A stretch of 64,000 nt of DNA, taken from the NCBI GenBank assembly GCA_001792895.1, contig MARA01000006.1, forward strand, positions 558,001 through 622,000. The letters are read 5' to 3'. Source of the DNA: Lentinus brumalis. Its lineage: Eukaryota; Basidiomycota; Agaricomycetes; Polyporales; Polyporaceae. The notes beneath the pieces were generated by a model that was not told where the DNA came from, made no database searches, and saw nothing but the letters and a program-made list of their open reading frames with translations. Position numbers and translations under genes: made by a program. Positions 22,828-35,632 of the stretch are shown here, one piece after another; position 1 is the stretch's first letter, and each line of letters opens with the position of its first letter.

Positions 22828-23782
22828 GCCTTGAGAAATTCCTTTCGCTCCCGCTGCGTCGAGATGGACGTGTCTTGGAAGGTGTGCACATTGCGCCTGC
22901 TCCCCTTGCGCGCAGGACATGGTCTGACTTGAGCACGCGTGTACAGGTCGTCTCCTCTCAATACTAGTATCTCCCACCCGATGCGTAGCATCTTCGGTGG
23001 CGAACTCGTGCAATCACTGAACTATGCAGAGCACGCTGTGTTTTTAGCCCTTTGTAGCCAGTGTGTTTACCTGTCAACATCCCACAAGGCACAGTCTGAA
23101 TCTGATCTACATGGCCGCGCCGATCATGCTGTGCATCCACTGCCCCGGCCCTCCATGGCGCGACAATGCCTTCCAGGTCGCACCCTTGAACAAGGCGATA
23201 CCGCTTCTTGCGACGCCCATACGCGCTGCATGCGTCGAGGCATTATACTTTCCTGGTCACCCCTAGCCCTGCGCGTGCACCGTGACGGTGCACGACGCAA
23301 ACCTGTCCGCGTATACCTCCAATGACCGGCCGGAATCTCCGGTTGAGGTGCGTATTCCCGAAGCTTGGCGCCCCGCTTCTGTGATTTTGCAACGACCCTG
23401 ACAGGCCTTGACCAATACTCATTTCAAGCCCGAACTGTCGGCAAACTATGGACAGTTACTAGAAGGCACCGTCAGGTTACAATGAATAAGTCAATGAAAT
23501 GTAGCCCCCGAGCCGACAGGTCTGTCGTGCTCTGTCACTGTGCAACGCTCTCCGCTGGCGGTCCAGCATCTGCATCACTCGGCGTCCTGGCGGCCCGATT
23601 GGCAAAACATGTCCATCTGGCGGGCGGCCGTCGCACCGCCCTACCTTGGGCGGAGCTCAGGTTTTAAGTACGCGCGGTGCGTGCCAAGAGGTCGTCTCTG
23701 GATCGTCCTCCTCTGTCCTCCGCTTCCTTGAGGGCATCCTCTGTTACAAAGATTGTTCGCACTTCTCCCTCTTTCCTCATTC
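22828..23782. other. Intergenic, no gene recognised
   Basis: Between protease copies A and C. A perfect 19-bp palindrome (GTGCACCGT-G-ACGGTGCAC) lies at 23275-23293. No coding region is supported. Confidence 0.45.
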
Positions 23783-24924
23783 ATGTTGTCTCTTTCTTCT
23801 CTTCTCGTCTCGTCCCTGGTTGCGTCGGCATTCTATGGCGCCCCAGTCAGCGGCCTGGCATTCTCGGCACGACGCATGGACGCGCGGAGTGGTGGGACAG
23901 GAACCAACCCGGAGTGGATGCAAGGCAACAGGTATGTGACATGTCATTGTGAAGCCATCTGTCGTTAAAGAAGAAACTTCACGCATAGTGGTGTACATTT
24001 GTCTGCGGCCCCCGTCCAGCTGGACGCTAGGCTATATACGGACGTATTCGCAGGTGTGTTCTTATTGCATCCACTGGCTCAAGCAAGCTCGCCGAACTTC
24101 TATACCTAGAACATGTCAATGCTGTTCGAGCGAGAACGGTCTTGAGACGAGATGAGGCCCAGGGTCCCGCGGAGAGTCAAGCGTGGTTCCTACGCGACGC
24201 GCCCTGGATCATCATTGGAGGCGGGGTCCTGCTTGTCTTCATCGTCTCCGCGCTGGTCATCTGGTTTCGAGGCAAGAAATACCGGGACATTGACGAGCCC
24301 GCACCGGAGGGCATGCAAGAACTCGGGCGAGGATCCGCACAACCTATCGCGCAGACAGCCAGCATGAAAGAGCTCATGACGACACAAGGTCGCGTGACCC
24401 CTCCGCGAGACTCGCAAGATTCCGCAGAGTCGGACGATTACAGAGACGCGGTGAGGTTGAATGTCGAGCCAGGAGACCTCATGCCCAGCCGGATGCAGCA
24501 GATGTTTGTCGATGCGACAACATCATATAACGCCGGTCACCCAGCAATCACAACGCCGCCCATCCCGGCCGCGGTTTCCAAACTGCCCCCACCTACAGCA
24601 CCCAGCGCACCATCAGCGTCCTCTCCGCCTCTAGCGTCTACCAATCTCGCCTTTGCATCCTCGGGCCCCTCTGCCGTCACTCTTCCATCACACGCAATGT
24701 CGAAGACACCACCTATACCCAAACTCCCGGTCCCCGACGACAAGCCGCTGCCGAATCCCTACGCCGTTCGCGACTCTCGGATGGAAAGTGTCATCCTGGC
24801 TACCCCTGCGGACGACCACTTCCTGCACAATCCATATCCTGACTCGATGGATGGGCACTCCCCGCACGCGCGGACTCCCCCGAGCCCTTTGGCTCCATCG
24901 GCCCAATCCAACCGCTGCGCGTAG
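23783..24924 (+). pseudogene. Remnant of the aspartic protease family, copy C (protease domain lost)
   Basis: The two ends of the same gene type as copies A and B without the middle. ATG 23783 begins a signal-peptide-like stretch (MLSLSSLLVSSLVASAFYGA) and an N-terminal pro-region-like segment, followed by a possible donor at 23932. About 200 bp later an open frame from about 24090 to 24924 encodes a membrane segment (PWIIIGGGVLLVFIVSALVI), a basic stop-transfer FRGKKYRD and a Pro/Ser-rich tail of about 220 residues. The tail shares LPNPY-type motifs with copy A. Neither active-site Asp motif, nor any of the roughly 350-residue protease fold, is found between. It may still be transcribed as a small secreted or membrane protein; decay by internal deletion is the simplest view. 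Confidence 0.6.
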
Positions 24925-25810
24925 CGAAGAAGAACTCAACCGGCCCCCACTCGTACGCGCGATCTTCAACGCTCGACAAGGGTTTGGGTTCACAGAATTC
25001 GGATCTCTACAATCTGCCAGTACTGGACATATCGTCTGCGTCTCTGGCATTGAATACCAGTTCGAAGTCATCCGGATCGTCGTCACAAAACATCTCTAGG
25101 GCCCAGAGAAGATAGTCTCTTTGATCATATACTGTAGATCCCTTAACCTTATTGCCAACCTCCACATTCGTTTAGGCGGTCAGTCGTTTCTGGGCGTGTA
25201 GACCTATCTTATTGCATTCAGCAGTCGGGCTGTACTAGTACTCACATAAGTACTTATGATACATGCATGGACATGGATAATACGCACGATGGCGGAAGAT
25301 CTGCATGGTTGGACTCGTATACCCCAAGTATTGCAGGGGCGTTGTAATTGCAGCAGAGCAACGCAGTAACGGCATGCTGGACATGACCTGGGCATGACAG
25401 ACCGCACATGGGTTCTTGGACGTGAGCTCAGCTTGGCAACGAACTTCATTATGCACCGGCGCCGGGCGTTCATGGCCGTGTCGCCTCGTGTCGCGGCCTC
25501 GTATGAGCGCTTCGCATTCTAAAGAGTCCAGACTCCAAAGTGTGGAGAATTTTAGTCGACCATGTAGTATGTGCATTGACCGTTAGTGACCTCGGGGCGG
25601 GAGACAACAGGAGAGCCCGCGAGCACGGCGGCGGGGGCAGTGCGGGTTATTGCCAATTGTAGCCACGCACGACTCTTCCGTACTCAGGAGATCAGGAAGC
25701 GCCTGTTCTCAGATCACTGCCATGCCGCCCCGCCAATATATCCCTGTGTCACTGCGCCTCGCGCACTTCGCACTTTCCCCTTCTAATTATTCTTCTGGTC
25801 CTCTCCATCC
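24925..25810. other. Upstream region of protease copy B
   Basis: No gene recognised. A CCAATATAT stretch at about 25733, roughly 75 bp before the copy B ATG, could serve as CCAAT/TATA-type core promoter. Confidence 0.4.
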
Positions 25811-28087
25811 ATGAAGCTGCTCGCGTCGTCGCTCTTGCTTTATCTTTCACTTCTCCTCGATGACGCGCAGGCGGTGAGATTTCCACTTCAAGGCCGCATG
25901 GGGGGCTTCGGGACCGCGTACGGGACGTCGGCGATGGCACGGAGGGCGAGCATCCTGGGTACCCCGGACTTGTCGAACCAGGGAAACATGCAGTATCAGA
26001 CAAATGTCTCGCTGAACGGCAAGGAGTTCCACGTCCTCATCGACACAGGGAGGTGAGTCGCACCAGTCTGCACGATGACTTGTTCTCAAAAAAGGGCGGC
26101 TAGCTCGGACCTGTACGTCGTGGGCGATGTCCCTGGGGCCAAGGACACCGGAAAGACGGGGCAGGTGAACTATGCGATAGGTTCCACGAATGGTACGTCC
26201 GGGCGCGCACTAGTACAGGGATACCGGCGTTTCAGACAGGCGAGAAGTCGAGACATATACGCCGCCTGCGGGGTCATTTTGTCTCGTTTCACCGCGCAAC
26301 CAAACACGCACCTTCTTTGGATTGCTCTGGATGGCCTATTAGATGTTGAGTCCGTCCCGGTCAGAAAACTTGGTGGTGATTCTTGCGCGCGAGGCTCACG
26401 GCAGGCATACCCGCGTTTCGTACGGGCGAAATGGCGATAGATCCACGCCGCGCGAGGATACCCTTTGTCTCATTTGAGAGCGCGACCGGCCAAAGGCAAC
26501 CTTACGCGGCGAGTTTTCGCCCTTTGGCATGCCATTTGTCCCGTTCCAAACGCTGGGATGCCTGCCGTGGCTGCTCTCACGGATGGCCTTCCCGGCCTCC
26601 TCGTCTCCGTAACCCTGCGCCGTGTCTGCTTTGTGCAACAGAGATCACCCAACCAGCGAAAAGGCCACTGGAAGCAACCCTCGCGCGGCGGCGTTTCGCC
26701 CATTGGCATGCATTTTCTCCCGTCCAAACCGCCGGGATCCCTGCCGTAGCAGATACATCACACGTTCATGAGATTAACTATAAGCGTAGGGCCGATCAAG
26801 ACAGCTACCCTGGAGTTCGAGGGGTTCTCAGTCCAGAACCAAGCGTTCAGTGCGTACCGCTCTACCATCTCCTGGACCGTCCACAGTGCTGATTGTGACG
26901 CTCTCAGTTGAGCAGGCAGTGGACAGCGACCACACCGATGGCAGCGGTATCATCGGCCTTGGGCCCGGAGGCGCGTCCGTGGTGCAGGAGAAGCTGGGTG
27001 CCGGCGCAGGCGATGCTGTCCTCGACAGGATATTCAGGCAGAACACCAGCACGCCGAACTACCTCACCATCTACCTCGGGCGCGCTGGGGACCCTACCGA
27101 CCCCTTCCCCGGAGACCTCACCATTGGCGAGCTTGTCTCTCCCTTCGAGAACATCACCAGCCAGCCGAAGCTCCCGGTCACGGAGATGCCCAACCGCGAC
27201 GGACAGCACTGGACGGCGATGCTGGACAAGAACGGGATCATCGGTCCCGACGGCCAGCGCATCAACACCACCAAGCACGCGACTGGCAACCGGCTGAATG
27301 TCATGTTCGACTCTGGCTTCACGTTCCCGCAGGTGTCGAAGAACATCGCCAATCAGATATATGCGCGCGTCCCCGGCGCGACGTTCACGAACGTCACCGG
27401 AGGCACCGCGCCGATGTGGACGCTTCCCTGCGAGACTGAGCTCAATATCACCTTCGTCTTCGCCAACGTGCCCTATTTCATCCATCCCTTGGATACGGTC
27501 ACGAGCGCTCTGACAGGCCCGCCGGACGCGAAAGGAAACCCGACGTGCGTCGGTGCCTTCCAACCCATCGTCGCCGACCATGACGGTTTCGACGTCATCC
27601 TTGGCATGTCATTCCGTGAGTACATGCTCTCGATCATCGAAATACGCTCGTTTGCTGATATGCTATAGTCCGGAACGCATACATGCTGATCAACTTCGGC
27701 GACTTCGTCGAGGGTTCACTGGCGAAGGTCGGCGACCCGTACATTCAACTCCTGCCCCTCACGGACCCCGTGGAGGCGCACAACGACTTCGTCCAGGTAC
27801 GCATGGGCGGTATCGACCGCACCGCGGACCTCAAGCTGCTCCCCGCGCTCCCCAACACGAACGATGACGATGACGACAGCCAACCGCACGCAGACCCGCT
27901 CAAGAAGTACCTCCCGTACATCATCGCCGGCAGCGTCACGGTCGGTGTGATCATCCTCATCCTGATCATCGCGGCGTCGTACCGGAAGTCGAACAAGAAG
28001 TACCGCCGCCTGCACGACCCTGCGCCTGGCGGTCTCCCAACTACAAATGCGCCGTTCCAGCAGTACCAACCTTCCCGCCGCTACTGA
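25811..28087 (+). CDS. Membrane-anchored A1 aspartic protease, copy B (intact)
   Basis: Pepsin-like acid protease expected at the cell surface or in the secretory route. Five exons follow from introns 26053-26103, 26193-26789, 26850-26907 and 27616-27668, all in phase. The N-terminal signal peptide is MKLLASSLLLYLSLLLDD. The first active-site motif LIDTGSSDLYV is split by intron 1. The second Asp lies in VMFDSGFTFPQ, with Phe where Thr/Ser is usual. The family segment FEGFSVQNQAFI and substrate-cleft region DSDHTDGSGIIGLGPGG are present. After the domain a short Asp-rich linker leads to one membrane helix (YIIAGSVTVGVIILILIIAA), then YRKSNKKYRRLHDP and a short tail, much shorter than in copies A and C. 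Intron 2 is 597 bp against about 54 bp in copy A because of an inserted fold-back repeat. Confidence 0.85.
26212..26762. repeat. Fold-back (inverted-repeat) element inside intron 2 of protease copy B
   Basis: Four related segments in the order F1 (26218-26274), F2 (26400-26457), R1 (about 26505-26566), R2 (about 26681-26745), where R units are inverted relative to F. The 36 bases at 26400-26435 pair with 26531-26566 at 30 of 36 positions. R1 and R2 also form an imperfect direct repeat. This nested arrangement suggests a non-autonomous DNA transposon (MITE-like) that duplicated or nested. Splicing would remove it. Confidence 0.55.
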
Positions 28088-29338
28088 TGATCCCCCCACG
28101 CCCGCCTTGCTTTCCACGATCTCTCCTTACTCATCTCTCCTTGCTGATCTCTGTTGGATATACTCTGGGTGATGCTTTGCTTCGCATCACGGACACTGGC
28201 ATGGTCGTCTGGCCATGGGATATTGAATGGTTTGCAACAATGTTCTATACAACTAGCATAATTTATGGTACAGCCGAAGTGGCCTATACTTACATCACAT
28301 CCCTAAAGACTGAGAAGACTCACCTTATCGCATACTCCCGACGACGTCTACTCAACGTAGAGTGTTCCAAGACCACAGCAAAGCGTCATGACCGAGGGTG
28401 TGCTGACGGACACCATGGGAATGAGGTGGACTCACCGATATGGCGGACAATGGCTTTGTGCTGCGGCAACGGGCGGCGAAAGGGCGGTCTAGACGTCCGT
28501 GAGATCGATGCGGGTGCCCCTTTGTCCGCGCGGCGTCGCGGACGCCGGCGAGCTGCGAGGCGAGCGCGGCATGCGGGCACTGCGGCCGAGTCCCGGCGTG
28601 ACGGCGACAGCGCGGCGGTGGACAAGGTTCTGAGGGCGATGCTGGACGACGGAAGGGGATTGGCTTGCGTCGATGCGGTGTGCGGCGACCTGCGGGTGGG
28701 CCGAAGCAGCGTCCACGCTGACCGTGACGGCGACCGCGGGCGCGCGCCTAGGAAGCAGTGACGAGCGTCACGGTGTGACTGGGCAGCTGGCGTCGGGGAC
28801 AGCGGGGACAGCGAGGAACGCTCGCCCGGGACCGCGCACGTTGCCGGCCGCGTCGTCGGCGAGGAAAGAGACGGCGCCGTGGACGGGTCTTGCTGATGGA
28901 CCACGGGGCTCCCACGCTGGACAGAAGAGGTGCATGCTGAGCGCTGATCGTATGGGGCCCGCCACTGTGCCCGGGCGGACGACGCCGAGCACGTTGCGCA
29001 TGGCGTGGGCGCGGGTGGCTGCAGAACGGGGGCGACAGCGAGCAGACAACGCAGAGCACGACGCAGCGAGGAACGGGCAGAAAGTGGCCGGAGATAAGAT
29101 GATGAGGGCGACTGGTCGGAGTTCGCCATGGGCAGTGACGAGCAGGCCGCGCTGGGTGGCCCGGCGCACGCGTGCGAACCGAGTCCGAGCTGGGCTGTCG
29201 GCTCTGGCGCTCGTCCTTCCCCTTCTCAACGCCCTCAGCATCTTCCTCCCTCTCCCCATCATCCCCCTCCCCGTCGTCCGCCCCTCCCCGAGACCGTCCT
29301 CCCCAGCGGGCGCGCCTACTCCTGACCTCGAGGACACC
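28088..29338. other. Intergenic, GC-rich upstream region of CHD1
   Basis: The part from about 28490 to 29330 is very GC-rich and open in several frames on both strands, which makes spurious long frames likely. No gene is supported. It should contain the CHD1 promoter and 5' leader. Confidence 0.4.
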
Positions 29339-32300
29339 ATGCTCAACGGCCACGACAGCGACGACCCCATGGCCTCCGGCCTCTCCCCCGCCCCGCTCAC
29401 CGCCAGTGAGGACAGCGACAACACGATGCAGGTCGACTCGGATGTCGACGTTACTCGGAACCCCGACGCCGATGCCGACGGCGAGTCCGACGAAGACGAC
29501 GCGCACAGCGTACCCCAGACTAGCGGCGCCTCCTCGTCCTACCAGTCAAGGCGAATAGTACGTGGTTGCGATTGTTGTTCGTGGTGGTTTGGAGAGTTGA
29601 CACTATATGGAACATGGCAGGTGCAGGATGAGGACGACTCGGTACGCGCGTCTGATGGTTAGTCGCTTTGGCTTTCGCTTATAGACTCCTGCCTCAGGGT
29701 TACGAAGATGATGAACCAGAGGACCCGAACGATGACGAGGAGGAGGATGCGTCGTACGCAGATGAGGAGTACGGTGCGCCGAAGAAGAAGGCACCCAAGA
29801 AGAAGAAAGCTCCGTCCAAACCCAAAGGTACGTCGTCGCGCCCTTCCCCGCGTGCGGTGTGCTCCATATATGCGCGCAGTCACTCCCCGACCATCTGCGC
29901 CTGACTCGGATTCCGACTCCGACTATGGTGCACGCTCGAAGAAAAAGAAGAGGACGCGAGCAGCGGGTGACGAGATCCGCGTGTCGAGCAGAGGCAACAA
30001 GATCCCAAACTACGTGGACGATGTCCAGGATTTCGAGCAATTCGAAGACGACGCGGACGGCATGACATATGACGCATCTGCGGCGCCTGTGAAGGAGGAG
30101 GACGAGATAGAGGCAGTCCTTGGTCACTGTAGAGAAGAGGGGCGCGAGGACGACGTGGAGGACGACTGGTACCACAATATCGTGCGTTCTTTACTTCGTA
30201 CTCCATTCCGACTGTCTAAGATTGTTGGTACGCAAGCGTTACCACATCAAATGGAAGAACTTCTCGCATCTTCACAATACGGACGAGGTGTACGAGTTCT
30301 TGAAGCGGTTCAAGGGTCTCAAGCGCGTCGACAACTACATCAAGCTGTATAAACAAGAGCAGGCGATCCTCAAGAACAAGGCTACTTCTCTGGAGGAGAA
30401 GGAGACCATACTTCTTCGACGCGAGCGCGACAAGGAAGAACTCGATTTGCACAAGACTGTGGAGCGCATCATCGCGCAGCGGGAGAACGACGCTGGTCAG
30501 GTTGAGTACTTGTGCAAGTGGAACGGTTTGGCCTACGATCACTGCACATGGGAGCCCTTGGACGAGATCCGGCCTCTCGCGAAGGAGCAGATCGACGCTT
30601 TCCGCCTGCGAGAAGCGGAAGCGAAGTTCCCGTTCAAGAGCATAGTATATCCACGGCACTCGCGCCCCGCTTTCGAGAAGATCACGGAAGACCCTCCATA
30701 TATCGTGGCAACAGGGGTGAGCTCAAGGACTTCCAGTTAACGGGCCTGAACTGGCTTGCGTATCTCTGGAGCAAGGGAGAGAACGGCATTCTGGCGGACG
30801 AGATGGGTCTAGGCAAGGTAAGTCAGACCAATCTTGAAGCGTATGGTCGCATACTGAGGCCTACGTCAGACTGTCCAATCCGTCGCCTACCTCTCATGGC
30901 TATTCCACGAGCGCCGACAATATGGCCCTTTCCTAGTCATCGTGCCCCTGTCCACCATCACGGCCTGGCAGTCGCAATTCGCAACTTGGGCACCCGACAT
31001 GCATGTGGTGACGTATATCGGTAGCGCGAGGTCCCGCGCCCTTGCTCGAGAGTTCGAGTTTGGACCATCGCCCAAGAAGCTCAAGATGAACGTCCTCTTG
31101 ACCACCTACGAGATCACGCTGCGAGATGTCAAAGAGCTGGGCGAGATCAAGTGGCAGATGCTCATGGTGGACGAGGTGCGTGGGCTTAGCACGCTTCACA
31201 CGGAGATGATGCGGTCTCTGACAGATATGATGCAGGCACATCGCCTGAAGAACTCGGAGAGTCAGCTCTATGAGGCCCTGCGAGGCTTCTCGGCTGCGTC
31301 CAAGGTGCTTATTACAGGAACTCCGCTCCAGAACAACGTCAAAGGTACGTGGTGGCTTCAGATTGTCGGAATAGGTCCGCTTATCGGTGTCAACGCAGAA
31401 CTTCTTTCATTGATGCACTTCCTCATGCCTGAGAAGTGTACGTCCTTCGATTCGCTATGTGGTTCCGATGCACAGCTAACAGCAGCGGCGATCTAGTCCA
31501 ATTGACCAACGAGTTCGATCTCGCGGATGCGGATCATGAAGTGAAGATCAAGGAGCTGCACCAACAGCTCGAGTCCCTCATGCTGCGCCGCCTGAAGCGC
31601 GATGTCTTGACGTCGTTGCCCACCAAGAGCGAGCGGATCTTGCGCGTCGAGATGAGTGCTATGCAGACGCACTTCTACAAGAACATTCTTACGAAGGTTT
31701 GTGTTGTTGCTTGTGACCGGTTCCGTAAGCGAGACGCTCATCTCGGTACCAGAACTTCCAAGCACTCGTCAAGAGCGCCAACGGCAACAACAACATCAGC
31801 TTGTTGAACATTGGTAAGTTGCGCTTATTTGTTGGTATCGCACGTCATCTCACCATGCAATAGCAATGGAGCTGAAGAAGGCTGCCAACCATCCATGGTT
31901 GTTCGATGGCGCCGAGGTCAAGACCGACTCCCACGAAGAGTCGCTGAAGGGCATCGTAATGAGCAGTGGCAAGATGGTTCTGCTCGACAAGCTTCTTGCT
32001 CGGCTGCGTCAAGATGGGCACCGTGTCCTTATCTTCAGCCAGATGGTCCGGATGCTCGACATCATGCAGGATTATCTGAACATGCGCGGATATCAGCACC
32101 AACGCCTCGATGGCACCGTCTCGTCCGAGCAGCGGAAGAAGTCGATCGCTCACTTCAACGCCCCTGGTTCGACCGACTTCGTCTTCCTGCTGTCAACCCG
32201 TGCCGGTGGGCTCGGCATCAACCTCGAGACGGCCGATACGGTCATCATCTTCGACGTGAGTATTCCATCCGGATGCGTTTTGCTCGGCCCCAATGCTATG

Positions 32301-34664
32301 TGCGCCGGCCGCGTCGAAAACACGTTGCTGACGCGCTACCCTCATCTCTCCGTCGACAGAGCGACTGGAACCCTCAGAACGACCTGCAGGCGATGGCACG
32401 TGCTCATCGAATCGGCCAGAAATCGCATGTCAGCGTCTACAGGTTTGTTAGCAAAGACACCATGGAGGAGGACGTTCTGGAGCGGGCGAAGAAGAAAATG
32501 GTCCTGGAGTATGCCAGTAAGTAGCGGTGCACAGGCTCGTCTCGCGAGGATGACTAACACCGCGCAGTCATCAACCAGATGGACACGTCGCAGGCGCACC
32601 TCAGCTCGAAGGGCGCCGCGAAGGACAGCACAAAGACCGATTCGCTAAGCAAGGACGAGCTGCACGCGGTGCTCAAATACGGGGCGCAGAAAATGTGGGT
32701 GTTATCGGCGCATGCCCCTTCCTCGTTGCACACATTCATCACCCCCTACTTTCGCTTCCCAGCTTCGACAAAGATGACAGCCAACAGAGCAAGAAGCTCG
32801 ACGAGATGGACCTCGATGACATCCTCAACCGCGCCGAGCAGCACGAGACGGTCGCGGCGCAGAACGAGGGCGCATCGCTCGGTGGCGAAGGGTTCCTGGA
32901 GCAGTTCGCCAACATAAGCGACGTCAAGAACGACATGAACTGGGAGGACATCATCCCCGTCGAGGAGCGCAAGCGGATTGAACGCGAGGACGACGAGCGT
33001 AAAGCCGAGGAGATGGCTGCGGAGACGAAGGACAGGAAGCGGACGCATGCCCCTGTGTCTTATGAGGGCATGGACGGCGACCCTCATTCAGGTTCGGCAC
33101 CCACAGCGAAGAAACCCCGCCACCCTGCTCCCCAACGCAAGACCCCCAGCCAGAAGGCCATGGAGCTGAAGGAGCGAGATGTCCGTGTTCTGGTCAGGAG
33201 TTTGCAGAAGTGGGGCGACATCAGGCAGCGATATGACACTATCGTACGCAACTGTCTTTGTTCTGTTTCTGCTCCGTCTCATCCCTTTTCCATCAGGTCA
33301 CTGAGGCGAAGCTCACTGAGAAGAATCGTGGTATGATCCAGGACGTCGCGGACGACATCATCGAACTCTGTGCCCGTGCAGTCGATGAGAACAACGCCGA
33401 GAAGCGGGCACGCATGGAGGCCGGCGAGACTCTGACCAACGCGCAGAAGAGCAAGGCGGTCCTCGTCACGTATCGCAACGTCAACAACATCAACGCCGAG
33501 ACGGTTCTCTCGCGGCATCGTGACCTCCAGATCCTCTTCAAGTATCTGGACCCACTATCCGAGGATGAACGATACAACTGGACGATTCCCATCGAGAACA
33601 TCCGGCCAACGCTCAACTGGTCAGGGCGTTGGGGTCCCCAGGAGGATGCCATGCTCCTTGTCGGTGCATACATCTACGGGTTCGGAAATTGGGAGGCCAT
33701 GGCGAAGGACACGCGGTTGGGCCTTGAGGGGAAGTTCTTCCTGGAGGAGGGCAAGAAGGGCGAAGACGCTGCGAGCAAGCCTATCCCCAATGCGATCCAT
33801 CTCGTGCGGAGAGGGGACTACCTTCTGGGCATCCTCCGAGAACACGACGAGAAGATTCGCGCCATCGAGTCGACGCTCACGCACCGAAGGGGCAAGACGT
33901 CGCTCTCACCTGCACCACCTGTCGCATCCACCTCCTACGTCAGCAACATCAGCCGGAAACGGGCGGAGAGCGAGGCGGTCGCTTCTGTCGACGACAATGC
34001 GAACAGCAAGAAGCGGAAGCGGAGACCAACGCCCACATTCACAGATTCGTCTTCGTCTGATGAATGGTGCGTGTTCTTTGTTCGATCGTGGTATGACTTA
34101 TGCTGACGTTGAGCAGCCCATCGATGGACGAGGCAGCAACGAAGGAGGAGCTTCGTCCGGTCAAGAAGCAGCTCGTGAGTACCCTGTGTCATGAGGTTGA
34201 AGGTCCGCTACTGATCTCTTTCCAGAAACAACTGAAGCTCTCGGGCGGCGACATGCCACGAGAAGACAAGGTCGCCATGCTCAAGGAGTCTCTCGCTGCC
34301 ATCGGCAAGCGCATAGAGGTCGTCCTGCAGCAGAAGGCGGCAGCTGGCGAAGACCGGGACAGGTGGCGACGACACCTCTGGACGTGAGTTCATCGTCTAC
34401 GCCGGCTTTTTGACGTCATATTCAATATTCCTCGTCAGATTCGTCACGTTGTTTTGGCCCAAGAAGGTCAAGGCGGGCAAGCTGGAGGAGATCCACGCGA
34501 AGATGGTCATGAAGGAGGGTGCACCCCGTGCGTCGTCCACCGACGCGACATCGGCTGCGAAGAAACCTCGACTCAGCAGCACAGGTGCGACAAGCCGCAA
34601 CGGTGCACCCTCTCTACCCTCAGCGTCCACAAGTTCCTCACACGCGAACGGGAAATACCGGTGA
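29339..34664 (+). CDS. CHD1: CHD1-type chromodomain helicase DNA-binding protein
   Basis: ATP-dependent nucleosome-spacing remodeller acting on transcribed chromatin. It starts at ATG 29339 ([14 protein letters not shown]), with an acidic/Ser-rich N-terminus and a Lys-rich stretch ([13 protein letters not shown]). The first chromodomain region is DWYHN spliced to [14 protein letters not shown]; the second is [18 protein letters not shown]. The Snf2 ATPase has motif [20 protein letters not shown], motif [15 protein letters not shown] (formed by splicing), TGTPLQNN, and the helicase C lobe with [27 protein letters not shown] and [11 protein letters not shown]. Next come the SANT-SLIDE-like region ([20 protein letters not shown]) and a C-terminal CHDCT-type segment reaching [19 protein letters not shown]. 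Roughly fifteen or more short introns are needed; all I traced join in phase. Stop is at 34662-34664. Confidence 0.93.
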
Positions 34665-35632
34665 CATTGCGCCTCCCGCTTTCCTCTGCTCCTTACATCC
34701 TCCTTACGAACTTGTCTATTACCCACTGTATCGTTGCATCTCCCGTGTTCGGTTTATTCGCTGTATTTGCCATATCACCATACCTCGCTTGCACACTAGT
34801 CTCGCCCACCGCTTAGTCGTCATCTTGGTTATACGTCTGTGTGTTCCTTTACCATACGCTACGCTGCATGCTCGACCATATCGTCTTGTTATCTCCGTCT
34901 CATCTTTCTCAATGCTGCTCACGCTGTTCCCTCCGGTCAATGATCAATAGTCAATTGTTTTCGATAGCACCCACTACAGAGCGCACTTATCCTTCCCCCG
35001 TGTACCATCAGAGTTGTGCGCCTAATAATACAACAGTATATCACATCCGGACGAGCTATGTACGAGTCCAGTGTCTAGCAAGAGTAGGAAGAGAGGGGTC
35101 GCTGGTACGACGGACTGATCATGAGGTATGGACTAATCGTAAGTCATTCCACATGTACAGTGTACACGGAGCCACTCGCCCGCAAGGTAGCGCACATCTA
35201 CTGTTTGCCTGGTCTTCGCGGGCGGTACGTGACTTGGGTGGATGCGCAATTGCGCATCCGTCGATGGCGAGGTCGACCGCCTGTGACGGGAGCGGTATCA
35301 TTTCATGCCTACATGAATGCTGGGAAGTTCAGCATGCGACCCTGGGGCGACCAAACCAGACGAGGACATACAGATACTCACTCTCGGCCCTGCACGAAGA
35401 TGGCCGGTTTGAGAGTGGAGGATCCTCCGCTGCGTTTGCGCGTACGCGGACTTGCGCCGACGGTGACGCTGACGATGGGTGGGCCGTGTGCAGCGGATGC
35501 TCCAGCTCCGCTGGTCAAGCTGGACTTGCGCTGTCGCGAATGCGATCGACGCCTCGACGAATCCCTACGTCCTGCAGCTTGGGAACCTGACGCAACTGCA
35601 CCCGCGCAGCTGCAACTATGGAGAAAACGCAT
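34665..35632. other. Intergenic, no gene recognised
   Basis: Between two convergent genes (CHD1 and the gene ending at 35633). Open frames around 34841-35590 and 35121-35663 have no family features. Additional 3' exons of the minus-strand gene could lie in 35480-35632 but are not proven. Confidence 0.4.

Noticed and set aside
28386..29662. Long overlapping open frames on both strands upstream of CHD1
   Set aside because: Extreme GC content keeps stops rare; no motif, and the CHD1 ATG at 29339 explains the coding part.
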